A stretch of 64,000 bases of DNA, taken from the NCBI GenBank assembly GCA_003248935.1, contig QFQF01000008.1, forward strand, positions 158,906 through 222,905. Reading direction: 5' to 3'. Both the position numbers and the translations under genes were made by a program. The notes beneath the pieces were generated by a model. The model did not search any database, was not told the origin of the DNA, and worked only from the letters and a program-made list of their open reading frames with translations. The DNA is from Sphingobium sp. GTDB lineage: Bacteria; Pseudomonadota; Alphaproteobacteria; Sphingomonadales; Sphingomonadaceae. Below are positions 40,026-49,839 of the stretch, piece by piece. The stretch's first letter is position 1. Every line of letters starts with the position of its first letter.

Positions 40026-43000
40026 CTATCGACGCAGGGCCTCGAGCATTGCGCCCGCACTGTTGGACTTCGGCTTCCACAATCCACGCTCGATCGCCTC
40101 GGACAGGCGAGCCGCCATTTCCCTGAGCGCCGCCGGGTTCGCCCCGGCAAGGAAGGCACACACCTCCTCGTCGGCAATAAAGGCCGCATGGACGGTATCG
40201 AAATGATGATCGCGCACCGCATGCGTCGTCGCGGCGAACGCGAACAGATAATCGACTCCCGCCGCGATCTCGAAAGCGCCCTTGTAGCCATGCCGCATCA
40301 CGCCCGCGATCCACTTGGGATTGGTGAGGCGCGCGCGCACTACCCGGCCGATCTCGTCCGACAATGTACGCACGACCGGTCGCTCGGGACGGCTGTGATC
40401 ATTGTGATAGGATAGCGGTTTGCGGCCCGACAGATGTTCGACCGCCGCCGCGACGCCGCCCTCGAACTGATAGTAGTCGTCGCTGTCCAACAGATCATGT
40501 TCGCGATTGTCCTGGTTCTGCACCAGCGCATCGGCCTGCGACAGGCGGGAGGCGAACAGATCGCGCTCCGCCTCCCCCTCCATGCCGCCGCCATAGGCGA
40601 AGCCGCCCCAGTCGAGATAGGCGGCGGCAAGGTCGGCGCGCTCATGCCACAGCCTCTCGTCGATCATCGCCTGAAGCCCCGCGCCGTACGCGCCCGGTTT
40701 CGACCCGAAGACGCGCGCGCCCGAACGCCGCGCTGCTGCGGAGGGCTCTGCGCCACCAGCAACGAGGACGGCGACCTCGGCCCGATGACGGGCGGCAGCC
40801 GGATTGTCGCCATCCGGCTCATCAAGGGCCATGATCGCCCGCGCGGCGCTGTCGATCAGGTCGATCTGTTCCGGGAACGCATCGCGAAAAAAGCCGGAGA
40901 CGCGGAAGGTCACGTCCACGCGCGGTCGCCTCAGTTCCGTGACGGTCATGATCTCGAACCCGACCACCCGGCCCGACGCCCATTCCCAGCGCGGCCGAAC
41001 GCCCATCAGCGCCAGTGCCTGCGCGATGTCGTCGCCCCCGGTGCGCATATTGGCCGTTCCCCAGGCGGACAAAACCATCGTTCGGGGATAGGCTCCCTCC
41101 CGCTGGAAATAGTCGGCGACGATCAGATCGGCGGACCTCTGGCCCAGATCCCAGGCGACGGCGGTCGGCACCGCCCGTGTATCGACCGAATAGAAGTTGC
41201 GGCCTGTCGGCAGCACATCCGGCCTGCCCCGCGTGGGAGCGCCCGACGGACCGGGTAGGACAAACCTGCCGTCCAGTCCGGCGAGCAATGCCGCCGCTTC
41301 CGCCGCGCCGCACGCATCCACCCGCGGGCCGAGATCGTGTGCGATATGATCGAGCACGGCCACCGAACGCTCACCCACAGCTGCAGCGATGCTGCCCTCG
41401 ACCAGTCCGGCGGCCAGCATCTCCAGCCGCTCGACCGTATCTCCGGCGGTGCGCCAGACCTCTGCGGAAAGGTCGCGCAGCAGTGCAGGCATGGCGCCGC
41501 TCCACCGGTCCCCCAGCCGGCAGTCGAGCGGATCGAACCCCAGTTCGAGATCATCGGCCAGCGCGCGCAGCAAGGATTGCGCCTGCGGTCCGTCATGACC
41601 GCGCGGGGTTCGCGCCAGGGCAACCAGCAAGTCGCGCCGCAATGTTCCCTCCGGCGAGCGGGTGAAGACATGCAGACCGTCACGGATCTGCATTTCCTTC
41701 AGTTCGCACAGATAATTGTCGATGGCCGACAGCGCGTCGTCCCCGTCGCCCTCCGCCCCTGCGTCCCTGTCCAGACCCTGCGACCGGGCAAGGTCGATGA
41801 TGTCGCCGCGCAGACGCGTGAGCCGGCGCAGGTCCATACCAGCGGCGAGATAATATTCGTCAACCAGCGCCTCCAGCTGCTTGAGCGGGCCATAGCTCTC
41901 CGCCCGGGTCAGGGGCGGCGTCAGATGGTCGATGATGGCCGCACCGATCCTGCGCTTGGCCTGTGTGCCCTCCCCGGGATCGTTGACAATGAACGGGTAG
42001 AGCTGCGGCACCGGTCCCGCGCACACCTCTGGAAAGCAGCTTTCCGACAACGCGATCGCCTTGCCCGGCAGCCATTCGAGATTGCCGTGCTTGCCGACAT
42101 GGACCAGCGCCTGCACGCCGAAACGCCGCTCGAGCCAGATGTGGAACGCCAGATAGGCGTGCGGCGGCGGCAAGGCAGGGTCGTGATAACTGGCCTTGGG
42201 ATCGATCTGGTACCCGCGTGCAGGCTGCACCGCGACGGCGACATTCCCGAAGCGATGGATGGCGAGGCGGAAGGCGCCGCCACGGACATAGGGATCATCC
42301 TCCGGCATGCCCCAGCGATCAGTGATCGCCGTGCGGGCCGCTTCCGGCATCGCGGCAAATACGGGACGATATTCGTCGAGCGGCAACACCACGTCGCCCG
42401 GCCGGTCAAGCGATGAGAGATCGTTCGTGACGCCGCCCGTCATCAGCCGCATCAGCGCCTGCCCCTCCTCAGGCGCACCGGTCGTATCATAGCCCGCCTC
42501 GCGAAGCAGGCACAGGATCGCCGCCGCGCTCGCCGGGGTGTCGAGGCCGACACCATTGCCTATGCGCCCGTCGCGATTGGGATAGTTGGCAAGGACCAGC
42601 GCAACACGCCTGTCCCCGGGGGCAGTACGGCGGAGCCGTGCCCAGTTAGCTGCCAGTGCCGCGACGAAGGCGACCCGGTCGGGCAGCACCCTCGGCACCA
42701 CGATATCACACTGGGTACGCGCGTCATGCACCGCCGCCGCCTTGAACGCGACTGCGCGCGTGAACAGTCGCCCGTCGACCTCCGGCAGGGCGATGTTCAT
42801 CGCCAGATCGCGAGGGCCGAGCCCCCGTGCGCTGTCGCGCCAGGCCGCCTCATCGACGCCCGCGAACACGGTCTGGAGAATGGGACAGTCGGCACGCTCC
42901 AGTACACTTGGCGTGCGTTCCGTACCGGGCGCGGAAGCCGCGAAGGCGGTCGCGTTCAGGATCACGTCCGGCGCAACTTCGTCCATGAAGCCGCCCAGCC

Positions 43001-43748
43001 AGTCCCGTGCGCCCGGCTCCCGCAGCGCCCGGACATAGGCGGCGGCGACATTGATGCCACGGCCCTCCAGCGCTTCGATCATTGCATCGACCGCGTCGAG
43101 CGTGCCGGCCGTCATCAACGCGCGGTAGAAGACGAGCAGCGCCACCGGACACCCCGCGACCCATCGTGCCCGCATGTCGGCCAGCACCGGGCGTTCAACA
43201 CCGTGCACGTAGAGACCGGCTTCCGCCACCGGCACCGGATCGTCCGGTACACCGATATCGCCGCCGATCAGCCGTGCGGCGGTTTGCAGGAAGCCGAACG
43301 CGTTGGCGACCCCGCCTTGCCGCAGATAGTCGCGCAACCGCATACGGACGTCAGGTGGCAGGGTCGAGGCCGCGTCGAGACCCGCATCCTCATCCCGTCC
43401 GTCAGCGATCGCGGCGAAGGCGATCCCCTTCTCCCGTGCCACTCGCGCGATTTCGTCTATCCCGTACGACCAGTAGCTCTTTCCCCCCAGAAGGGCGACG
43501 CACACGAACTTCGCGCGACCGATCACCGTCTCGACATAGAGGTCGACGGAATAGGGGTGGCTGAGCCGCAGCAGGTTGGCGAGCCGGATGGATGGCGCCC
43601 CTTCCCCTAGCATCCCGGCCGCCTTCGCAAAGCTTGCCAGATCGCTGTCCGCCACCGTCAGCAGCACGATATCGCCCGGAGTCTGACCCAGGTCGATCGC
43701 CTCGTCGCCGTTGGAGACCGTGCCGGGGGTGGCGGAAAGCAGGTGCAT
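40026..43748 (-). CDS. cobN: cobaltochelatase large subunit CobN
   Basis: A 1240-residue protein of normal CobN length. Landmarks are LLGGKSYWSYGIDEIARVA, LVLANYPNRDGRIGNGVGLDTPASAAAIL, YLAFHIWLERRFGVQALVHVGKHGNLEWLPGKAIALSESCFPE, MVLSAWGTANMRTGGDDIAQALALMGVRPRWE, and QNQDNREHDLLDSDDYYQFEGG. With CobS and CobT it inserts cobalt into hydrogenobyrinic acid a,c-diamide, using ATP. No cobS or cobT is present in the window. It follows cobW by one base. Confidence 0.95.
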   Translation of the reverse strand: MHLLSATPGTVSNGDEAIDLGQTPGDIVLLTVADSDLASFAKAAGMLGEGAPSIRLANLLRLSHPYSVDLYVETVIGRAKFVCVALLGGKSYWSYGIDEIARVAREKGIAFAAIADGRDEDAGLDAASTLPPDVRMRLRDYLRQGGVANAFGFLQTAARLIGGDIGVPDDPVPVAEAGLYVHGVERPVLADMRARWVAGCPVALLVFYRALMTAGTLDAVDAMIEALEGRGINVAAAYVRALREPGARDWLGGFMDEVAPDVILNATAFAASAPGTERTPSVLERADCPILQTVFAGVDEAAWRDSARGLGPRDLAMNIALPEVDGRLFTRAVAFKAAAVHDARTQCDIVVPRVLPDRVAFVAALAANWARLRRTAPGDRRVALVLANYPNRDGRIGNGVGLDTPASAAAILCLLREAGYDTTGAPEEGQALMRLMTGGVTNDLSSLDRPGDVVLPLDEYRPVFAAMPEAARTAITDRWGMPEDDPYVRGGAFRLAIHRFGNVAVAVQPARGYQIDPKASYHDPALPPPHAYLAFHIWLERRFGVQALVHVGKHGNLEWLPGKAIALSESCFPEVCAGPVPQLYPFIVNDPGEGTQAKRRIGAAIIDHLTPPLTRAESYGPLKQLEALVDEYYLAAGMDLRRLTRLRGDIIDLARSQGLDRDAGAEGDGDDALSAIDNYLCELKEMQIRDGLHVFTRSPEGTLRRDLLVALARTPRGHDGPQAQSLLRALADDLELGFDPLDCRLGDRWSGAMPALLRDLSAEVWRTAGDTVERLEMLAAGLVEGSIAAAVGERSVAVLDHIAHDLGPRVDACGAAEAAALLAGLDGRFVLPGPSGAPTRGRPDVLPTGRNFYSVDTRAVPTAVAWDLGQRSADLIVADYFQREGAYPRTMVLSAWGTANMRTGGDDIAQALALMGVRPRWEWASGRVVGFEIMTVTELRRPRVDVTFRVSGFFRDAFPEQIDLIDSAARAIMALDEPDGDNPAAARHRAEVAVLVAGGAEPSAAARRSGARVFGSKPGAYGAGLQAMIDERLWHERADLAAAYLDWGGFAYGGGMEGEAERDLFASRLSQADALVQNQDNREHDLLDSDDYYQFEGGVAAAVEHLSGRKPLSYHNDHSRPERPVVRTLSDEIGRVVRARLTNPKWIAGVMRHGYKGAFEIAAGVDYLFAFAATTHAVRDHHFDTVHAAFIADEEVCAFLAGANPAALREMAARLSEAIERGLWKPKSNSAGAMLEALRR

Positions 43749-43749
43749 G

Positions 43750-44784
43750 TCAGGCCATCTCGGCCAGCAGCGCCGGTTCGATCGCCGCCCGGTCGATCCC
43801 CTTCTGCCCGATCACGACAAGGCGCGTGGCCCGCGCCTCGCCCGGCGCCCAGGCGCGATCGTAGTGATGCTGGATGCGGGGACCGACCGCCTGTACCACC
43901 AGCCGCGCGGGTCGTCCCTCGACCGCCACGAAGCCTTTTACCCGCAATATGTCATGCGCCGCGATCAGCTCGCCGATGCGAGCCAGCAAGGCCGCTACAT
44001 TCCGTGCCTCACCGCCGGCCGTCACGAAGCTGTCGAAGTCATCATGGTCGTGCTCCTCCTCGCTGTCGTGGTGCGAGGGACGGGCGGCAAGGTCATCCTC
44101 CGCTCCCGCCGCAAGGCCGAGCAATATGTCGACGTCTACAGCGCCCTGCGCCGCCCGCAGCAGCTTGACGCCCATACGCGTCTCCTTCGCAAGGTCGTCC
44201 TCGACCCGGGCCAGAACCTCGCCGGACACCAGATCGGCCTTGTTGAGTATGACGAGGTCGGCGCAGGCGAGTTGATCCTCGAACAGTTCCTCGAGCGGAC
44301 TGTCATGATCAAGCGTCGGGTCGGCGGCGCGGGCCGCCGCCAGCGCCGCTTCGTCCGTTGCGAAGCGGCCGGCTGCAACCGCGTCTGCATCGATCAGCGC
44401 GACGACGCCGTCCACCGTCGCACGGGTGCGTATACCGGGCCACTGGAATGCCTGCACCAGCGGCTTGGGCAAAGCGAGGCCGCTGGTTTCGATGATGATG
44501 TGTTCCGGCGGGTTGGGCCGGTCGAGCAGGCGCTGCATGGTTGGTAGAAAATCGTCGGCGACGGTACAGCAGATGCAACCATTCGCCAGTTCGACGATGT
44601 CCTCCTCCGGACAGGCTTCATCGTTGCAGCCCTTCACCAGTTCGCCGTCGACACCGACATCGCCGAACTCGTTGATGACGAGCGCCAGCCGCCTGCCCTT
44701 CGCGTTCTGGAGCAGGTGGCGGATCAGCGTCGTCTTGCCCGCGCCCAGAAAGCCGGTGATCACGGTAGTGGGTATCTTGCTCAT
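43750..44784 (-). CDS. cobW: CobW-family metallochaperone GTPase
   Basis: A 344-residue G3E GTPase. Walker A GFLGAGKTTL, metal-binding CxCC in NGCICCTVADDF, switch EEDIVELA, Walker B-like IIIETSGLA, base specificity NKADL. A His/Asp/Glu-rich stretch (HHDSEEEHDHDDFDS) is typical for metal chaperones. It is thought to supply cobalt for cobalamin synthesis. The start overlaps the NiCoT stop (ATGA), and the gene precedes cobN. Confidence 0.94.
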   Translation of the reverse strand: MSKIPTTVITGFLGAGKTTLIRHLLQNAKGRRLALVINEFGDVGVDGELVKGCNDEACPEEDIVELANGCICCTVADDFLPTMQRLLDRPNPPEHIIIETSGLALPKPLVQAFQWPGIRTRATVDGVVALIDADAVAAGRFATDEAALAAARAADPTLDHDSPLEELFEDQLACADLVILNKADLVSGEVLARVEDDLAKETRMGVKLLRAAQGAVDVDILLGLAAGAEDDLAARPSHHDSEEEHDHDDFDSFVTAGGEARNVAALLARIGELIAAHDILRVKGFVAVEGRPARLVVQAVGPRIQHHYDRAWAPGEARATRLVVIGQKGIDRAAIEPALLAEMA

Positions 44785-45833
44785 GCATTGGCTCCTTGGG
44801 TGACAGTGGCGACCTCGACATCGTCGAAGCCTTTCCAGCGGTAGAAGAGGAAACTGGCGATCCAGCACAGGATGAAGAGGCCGATGATCGCGAAGCCCAG
44901 ATCGTTGAAATGCGCGCCAAGCGATGCCGCCGCGCTCCAGACACCGCCGGTCAGGCCGAGCTTGTCGCCCAGCAAGGCCAGCGTCTCGATGCTGCCGATC
45001 ACGATCGCGACAAGCGCGGAGAGCGCCGTGATCACGATGTTGTAGTAGAGCTTCCGCAACGGCTTCACGAACGCCCATTCATAGGCACCCAGCATCACCA
45101 CGCCGTCCGTGGTATCGATCAGCGCCATGCCGGCCGCGAACAGGGCCGGCAGCACCAGGACGTGCGCAAGGGAGAAGCCTCCGCTCGCCTGCGACGCCGA
45201 CAGGCCGAGGATGGCGACTTCGGTCGCCGTGTCGAAGCCCAGTCCGAACAGGAAGCCGAGCGGCGCCATCTGCCAGGGCCGGGAGATCAGGCGGAACAGC
45301 GGCCGGAACAGGCGTGACAGCAACCCACGTCCACCCAGCAGCATATCGAGGTCCTCCTCCACATAGGCGCCGCCCGCCCGCACATGATGGAAGGTGCGCC
45401 AGACCGAGCGCAGGATCAGGATGTTCATGATCGCGATCACGAACAGGAACGTGGCGGAGATTGACGTGGCGACAATCCCGCCCGTCTCCTTGAAGCGCTC
45501 GACGCCCGACAGCGCACTGGCGGCATAGGCGATGAGAACGGCGGCAAGCAGGACGATGCCGCTGTGGCCGATCGCGAACCATAAGCCGACCGTCAGCGGC
45601 CGTTTGCCGTCCTGCATCAGCTTGCGCGTCACATTGTCTATCGCCGCGATGTGGTCGGCGTCGACCGCATGGCGAAGGCCGAGCCCCCAGGCAAGCAGGG
45701 CCGTGCCGAGCATGACCGGCCGGTCGTGGAACAGGGAGAACGCCCATGCCCATGCGCCGATATTGGCCAGGATGAGAAAGGCGTAGAGCAGGATTAGCCT
45801 GCCACGCAGCGGCGCCGGATTCGTTCGGGTCAT
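44781..45833 (-). CDS. NiCoT-family nickel/cobalt transporter
   Basis: A 350-residue inner-membrane permease with about eight TM segments. The TM2 signature is GLGLRHAVDADHIAAIDNVTRK (HX4DH metal-binding), and later LGFDTATEVAILGLSA and ALFAAGMALIDTTDG are also family motifs. Its place in a cobalamin-riboswitch operon beside cobW and cobN indicates cobalt as the likely substrate. Its start overlaps the PepSY gene stop by ATGA. Confidence 0.93.
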   Translation of the reverse strand: MTRTNPAPLRGRLILLYAFLILANIGAWAWAFSLFHDRPVMLGTALLAWGLGLRHAVDADHIAAIDNVTRKLMQDGKRPLTVGLWFAIGHSGIVLLAAVLIAYAASALSGVERFKETGGIVATSISATFLFVIAIMNILILRSVWRTFHHVRAGGAYVEEDLDMLLGGRGLLSRLFRPLFRLISRPWQMAPLGFLFGLGFDTATEVAILGLSASQASGGFSLAHVLVLPALFAAGMALIDTTDGVVMLGAYEWAFVKPLRKLYYNIVITALSALVAIVIGSIETLALLGDKLGLTGGVWSAAASLGAHFNDLGFAIIGLFILCWIASFLFYRWKGFDDVEVATVTQGANA

Positions 45834-47317
45834 GCCATGCCCTTTCGTCTTGCGGTTTTACGGAGGTGCCGCCAGCCGATCACGATGCCGCTGACGGAGA
45901 TCAGCAGACCGGCGGCGGAAAGGATGATCATCAGCGCGTCACGCACCGGCCGCCAGAGCAGCAGCCAGGGCAGATCGAAACTGTGCAGCGCGCTGAACAG
46001 CCAGCGATAGGTCCGGCGTCCCGGACCGGCCTGCCCCAGAAGTTCGCCGGTGACGGGGTCGACATGCAACCATGTCTGACCGGGATCATCGAAGGCCAGA
46101 CGCCAGACCGGGAGCGGCCGGGGGTCGCTGCGCGGATCACCGGTCCCGTACCAGTAAAGGTCGTAATGATCGATCAGCCGCCGTGACACGAGCCGCGCAT
46201 GCGGAACCGAAGCGCTGGCCATCGCCTCGATCTGACCCATGGTCCAGCGCAGCGGAGCGCCGCTCGCCCCATCCAGCAGCCGTTCCCTGCCCTCGCCCAT
46301 CTGCGCGACGATGACGGGCCTGCCGCCGAGATAGGCGAAGGACAGTTCGCGCGCCCCGGCAGCGGCGCGTGTAAGTGTCACAAGGTCGGTCGCGGCGAAA
46401 CCAGGCTGGTCACCGGCATAGCGCGCGGCGATACCGGTCGTTCCCTGATCGCGGAACCCGCCCCATGGGCTCATCGACAGCCAGCCGCTGAATATCCAGG
46501 TGACGAGGAAAACGCCGCCGACAAGGCCCGCGACGTGATGCCATTTCATCCAGCCGCGATAGGGGCTGACCGACCCCGACTTGTATCGCTTGCGGAGGCG
46601 GACCCGCAGGATGCCGATCCACATGCCTGCGATCGCACCGAGCATGCCGATGCCGGATGTCCACAGGACCGTCTGGCGCCATGGCTCCTGATGGACCCTG
46701 AGCGCCTCGAAATAGATCCAGTGCGGTACCGCGCCCAGCCAGTTCCAGAACCGTTCGCGCGCCGTGCTGTTCTGGACGATCTCTCCCGTTTGCTGTGCGA
46801 TGTAGAGATCGGTTGCGGCCCGATCGGCCAGACGGACGCGCCAGAATGGCGCCATTCTCGCGTACGACCTTGTCACCACCCATTGGTCGTGATCGACGGC
46901 GACAACCGACTGCACCGGGACATGCGCGAAGGCCGTGGCGATCGCGCGCGCGCCGGCGGCGGAAACGGGCGCGACCTCCCGGCCGGTCTCCCCCGAGACG
47001 GCACGCCTGCCCGCCTCCGTCACGAAACGGTAGACGGGTGAACCCGCGCCGCTTTCCAGCCGCATCTCCCCGGGGAATGCGTCGAGGCGAAGAGTGGCGA
47101 GCGCGGCCTGAGGCCCAACGCGCACCCGGGTCCAGTCGATGGGCACCGCCGCCGCGATCCGTTCGGGTGCACGGAACGAGGGGAACGGCACGTACATCAT
47201 CACGACGCCGGATACGAACCAGATGGCGAAGAGCAGGCAGAGCGCGATGCCGCTCCAGCGGTGGCCGACATACAGCCACCGCCGCGCCGTGCGCCATGCG
47301 CGCTCAGAAAGCGACAT
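45830..47317 (-). CDS. PepSY-domain inner-membrane protein (PiuB/FhuF-associated reductase-like type)
   Basis: A 495-residue protein with TM segments near residues 15-40 (GHRWSGIALCLLFAIWFVSGVVMMYV), 215-245, 265-290 (WHHVAGLVGGVFLVTWIFSGWLSM) and 450-485. Conserved histidines in these helices could bind heme, as in iron-regulated PepSY proteins that accompany TonB receptors and reduce imported iron complexes. Here the context is cobalamin or cobalt uptake, so a role in reducing or releasing the imported corrinoid is an inference. Starts within the receptor's last codons (14-base overlap). Confidence 0.85.
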   Translation of the reverse strand: MSLSERAWRTARRWLYVGHRWSGIALCLLFAIWFVSGVVMMYVPFPSFRAPERIAAAVPIDWTRVRVGPQAALATLRLDAFPGEMRLESGAGSPVYRFVTEAGRRAVSGETGREVAPVSAAGARAIATAFAHVPVQSVVAVDHDQWVVTRSYARMAPFWRVRLADRAATDLYIAQQTGEIVQNSTARERFWNWLGAVPHWIYFEALRVHQEPWRQTVLWTSGIGMLGAIAGMWIGILRVRLRKRYKSGSVSPYRGWMKWHHVAGLVGGVFLVTWIFSGWLSMSPWGGFRDQGTTGIAARYAGDQPGFAATDLVTLTRAAAGARELSFAYLGGRPVIVAQMGEGRERLLDGASGAPLRWTMGQIEAMASASVPHARLVSRRLIDHYDLYWYGTGDPRSDPRPLPVWRLAFDDPGQTWLHVDPVTGELLGQAGPGRRTYRWLFSALHSFDLPWLLLWRPVRDALMIILSAAGLLISVSGIVIGWRHLRKTARRKGMA

Positions 47318-49436
47318 TGAGCGACGCCTCCACCGCGCGCGGATCGCCCAGCACCCACTGGCTGGCGCCATAGGTCGCCCGCACATAGGTCTCGTCGGTC
47401 AGGTTACGGACCCGCAGGCCGACGCTGGCCGTCGTGATGAACTGCCAGCGTATGCCGATGTCCGCGACGGTATAGGCCGGAATGATGCGGGTGTTGGCGG
47501 CATCCTGATAGCGTCGGCCGACATGGCTCACCCCGCCGTCCACAACCCAGCCGTCGACGAACTCCCAGTTGACGAACAGGTTGGCGGTCCGCGCGGCGAC
47601 GTTGGTGGGGCGGTTGCCCGCGCGCTGGAACCGCACGCCGCCGACGGACTCCGCGAAATCGTCGTAGCGCGCCTTCAACACGGAGGCATTGGCGGTGATC
47701 CCCAGGCGCCGAATCGGTTCGATATACAGGGACGCCTCCAGCCCCTTCGACGATTGCTGGCCGACCTGGACCTGAATGCTCGGGATCAGCGGATCGGAGG
47801 TGAGCAGCCGCTTCTTGACGATGTCGTAGGCGGCGAAGGTCCACTGCCCCCTGCTGCCCCAGAAGATGTGCTTGACGCCAACCTCATATTGCCGCCCCGT
47901 CGACAGGTCGAAACTCTGCTGCGCCGCGCTGGTCGACACCAGCGCGCCCACCGGGTCCGCCGCCGTCGCATACTGGCCGTAGAGCGATATGTCAGGCGTC
48001 GGATTATACACTGCCCCGACGCGCCAGGTCACGGCGTCCGGAACGCTGGTGAAGTTGTTGGCCGGGTTGATATAGTCGGTCTTGCGGATTTTCGGCCGGT
48101 CGTATCGCAGGCCGCCGACCAGCGAGAATTGCGGACCCAACACCAGCCGGTCCTCGGCGAAGATCGAATATTGGTGGATGATGTTGGTGTAGCGCGCCTG
48201 CGTCGCCGCAGTGCCGGTCTGGTGTATGAAGGAACCGGGCGCGGGATCGTCGAGGGCGATCAGGCGGGTCGCGTTATTGCCCGAGTTGCTGACGTTGCGA
48301 TAGCTGATCCGGTTGGCGTCGAAGCCGACGACGAGGTGGTTCTCGAAACCACCGATCGGACGATTGAGGTTGACGGTCGTCCGGTTCCCGGTCTGCTTCT
48401 GTATGTGATAGAGTTCGAGGAAGCTCGCCTGGCGGATCTGGTTGCTGGCGGCGACATAGGTCACATTCTCGGCGTTGCGCCAATATTTGTTCGCCCACAG
48501 GTGATAGATGTCGCTGCGTACGACGATGCCGTCCGCCGCGTCCCACTCCAGCTTCGCCTGACTCCAGTTGTCGCGGAAACGCAGGCGGGCGTCGGTGACG
48601 TTGTAGTTGTTTCGTTCGATCCGCCGGTCTAGCTTCCCGTCGATCAGCGGCACGCCGAACCAGGTCCGCGGCTTCTGCGTACTGAAATCATGCGACAGGG
48701 TCAGCGAGAGGTTGTCGACCGGCCGGACCCGGATCGCGCCCGAGAGTGCGAAGGCGCTGGAATCGCCACGCTCCATCCAGCCGTCCGAGCTCTTGTAGCT
48801 GGCGTCGATACGATAGCCGATTGTATCGCTGAGCGGCCCGCCGCTGCCGGCGGCGATATCGTAGGAGCCGAAGGATGCGAGGCCCAGGCGCGCACCACTT
48901 TCCAGCGTTTCCCCCGGCTGCTTGCGCACGACGTTGACGGCACCGCCGATCGCGCCTTCGCCATAGAGGACCGAGGCCGGGCCGCGCAGGATCTCGACCC
49001 GCTCGGCCATCCACGGGTCGGCCGGGAAGGTGAGCGTGTTGTTGTACATCCGCATGCCGTCATAGAGTTGCATCACCGAGTTCTGGCCGGTGAAGCCACG
49101 GGCCGAGAGGCCGTAGCCGAATACGCCCGAGGTGTTGACGATGCCCGTCGCCCGGGCAGCCGCATCCTGGATCGTTCGATCCCCGCGCAGGCGGATTGCG
49201 TCTCCATCTATCGTTTCGACGCTGGCAGGCGTCTGCAATGGTGTCAGGCCAAGGCGGCTCGCTCCTTCCGTCTTTTCATTGAGGCGCAGCGGGTCACCGA
49301 TGCCGGTGACGATGATCTGCGCCCCTTCGGCGTCGTTACCGGCGTGGGGCGTGGCGGCGGTTTGGGCGAACGTGTTGGTCGGCAGGCACAGAATGGCGGC
49401 GGCCAGCGCCAGCCGTGAAATGGCTGAATAATTCAA
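47304..49436 (-). CDS. TonB-dependent receptor under a cobalamin riboswitch (BtuB-like role)
   Basis: A 710-residue outer-membrane receptor starting at TTG (MNYSAISRLALAAAILCLPTNTFAQ signal peptide), six bases after GGGGGA. Plug domain: SVETIDGDAIRLRGDRTIQDAAARATGIVNTSG ... ERVEILRGPASVLYGEGAIGGAVNVV. The barrel ends VEASLNVAF. It is more like ferric-siderophore receptors in sequence, but the riboswitch and the cobalt genes behind it argue for corrinoid uptake. An upstream in-frame ATG at 49478 would place an unusual segment before the signal peptide. Operon with the next four genes. Confidence 0.9.
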   Translation of the reverse strand: MNYSAISRLALAAAILCLPTNTFAQTAATPHAGNDAEGAQIIVTGIGDPLRLNEKTEGASRLGLTPLQTPASVETIDGDAIRLRGDRTIQDAAARATGIVNTSGVFGYGLSARGFTGQNSVMQLYDGMRMYNNTLTFPADPWMAERVEILRGPASVLYGEGAIGGAVNVVRKQPGETLESGARLGLASFGSYDIAAGSGGPLSDTIGYRIDASYKSSDGWMERGDSSAFALSGAIRVRPVDNLSLTLSHDFSTQKPRTWFGVPLIDGKLDRRIERNNYNVTDARLRFRDNWSQAKLEWDAADGIVVRSDIYHLWANKYWRNAENVTYVAASNQIRQASFLELYHIQKQTGNRTTVNLNRPIGGFENHLVVGFDANRISYRNVSNSGNNATRLIALDDPAPGSFIHQTGTAATQARYTNIIHQYSIFAEDRLVLGPQFSLVGGLRYDRPKIRKTDYINPANNFTSVPDAVTWRVGAVYNPTPDISLYGQYATAADPVGALVSTSAAQQSFDLSTGRQYEVGVKHIFWGSRGQWTFAAYDIVKKRLLTSDPLIPSIQVQVGQQSSKGLEASLYIEPIRRLGITANASVLKARYDDFAESVGGVRFQRAGNRPTNVAARTANLFVNWEFVDGWVVDGGVSHVGRRYQDAANTRIIPAYTVADIGIRWQFITTASVGLRVRNLTDETYVRATYGASQWVLGDPRAVEASLNVAF

Positions 49437-49442
49437 TGATTG

Positions 49443-49473
49443 TCCCCCGTCGGCGTCGAACGACGTTGACGGG
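49443..49473 (-). promoter_or_regulatory. hairpin overlapping the Shine-Dalgarno of the riboswitch-controlled receptor
   Basis: Read on the minus strand, CCCGTC (49473-49468) pairs with GACGGG (49451-49446) and, inside a 2-base bulge on each side, CGTC pairs with GACG over loop GTTC. The GGGGGA ribosome site spans 49448-49443, so its first three G residues are in the closed stem. This fits the translational (SD-sequestering) expression platform common for cobalamin riboswitches in Gram-negatives. Confidence 0.5.
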
Positions 49474-49628
49474 AGCATGCCGCCCAATGAGCGGTCGGCG
49501 CGCGTGGCGGCCGGACGCCAGGGGCGACCGACACACGAACCGATGCGGCTCCCGCCGCTGGTTCGTCGCTCAGACGGAAGAACACCGTGCCTTGGCCATC
49601 CCCTGGACCAGGGCAAGAGCGACCAGAC

Positions 49629-49839
49629 GCCGGCAGGTCTCCTGGCTTGCGGGTCGTCACCCGATGCATGGCCTTCCCAGGCGTCGCAGGAGTTAGCGTC
49701 CCGCCCAGTGGCTGCCCGTCCTCACCCCGGAGGCCGAGCGATATGCATCGCGCTCGCCGCTTACAGTTGCAGGGACAGCCACGGATTAGGGGACGAACCC
49801 CGCACCGCATTCCCTATTAAGCCCCTTTCGGGACACCGA
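49629..49839 (-). promoter_or_regulatory. cobalamin (B12) riboswitch aptamer
   Basis: On the minus strand the conserved blocks occur in the right order: GGGAATGCGGTG (49814-49803), the B12-box region GCTGTCCCTGCAACTGTAAG ending near 49757, GCCACTGG (49712-49705), GGGAAGGC (49678-49671), and the 3' block GCCAGGAGACCTGCCGGC ending at 49629. It precedes the receptor start by about 190 bases. Binding of adenosylcobalamin should lower expression of the receptor-PepSY-NiCoT-cobW-cobN operon. Confidence 0.93.
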
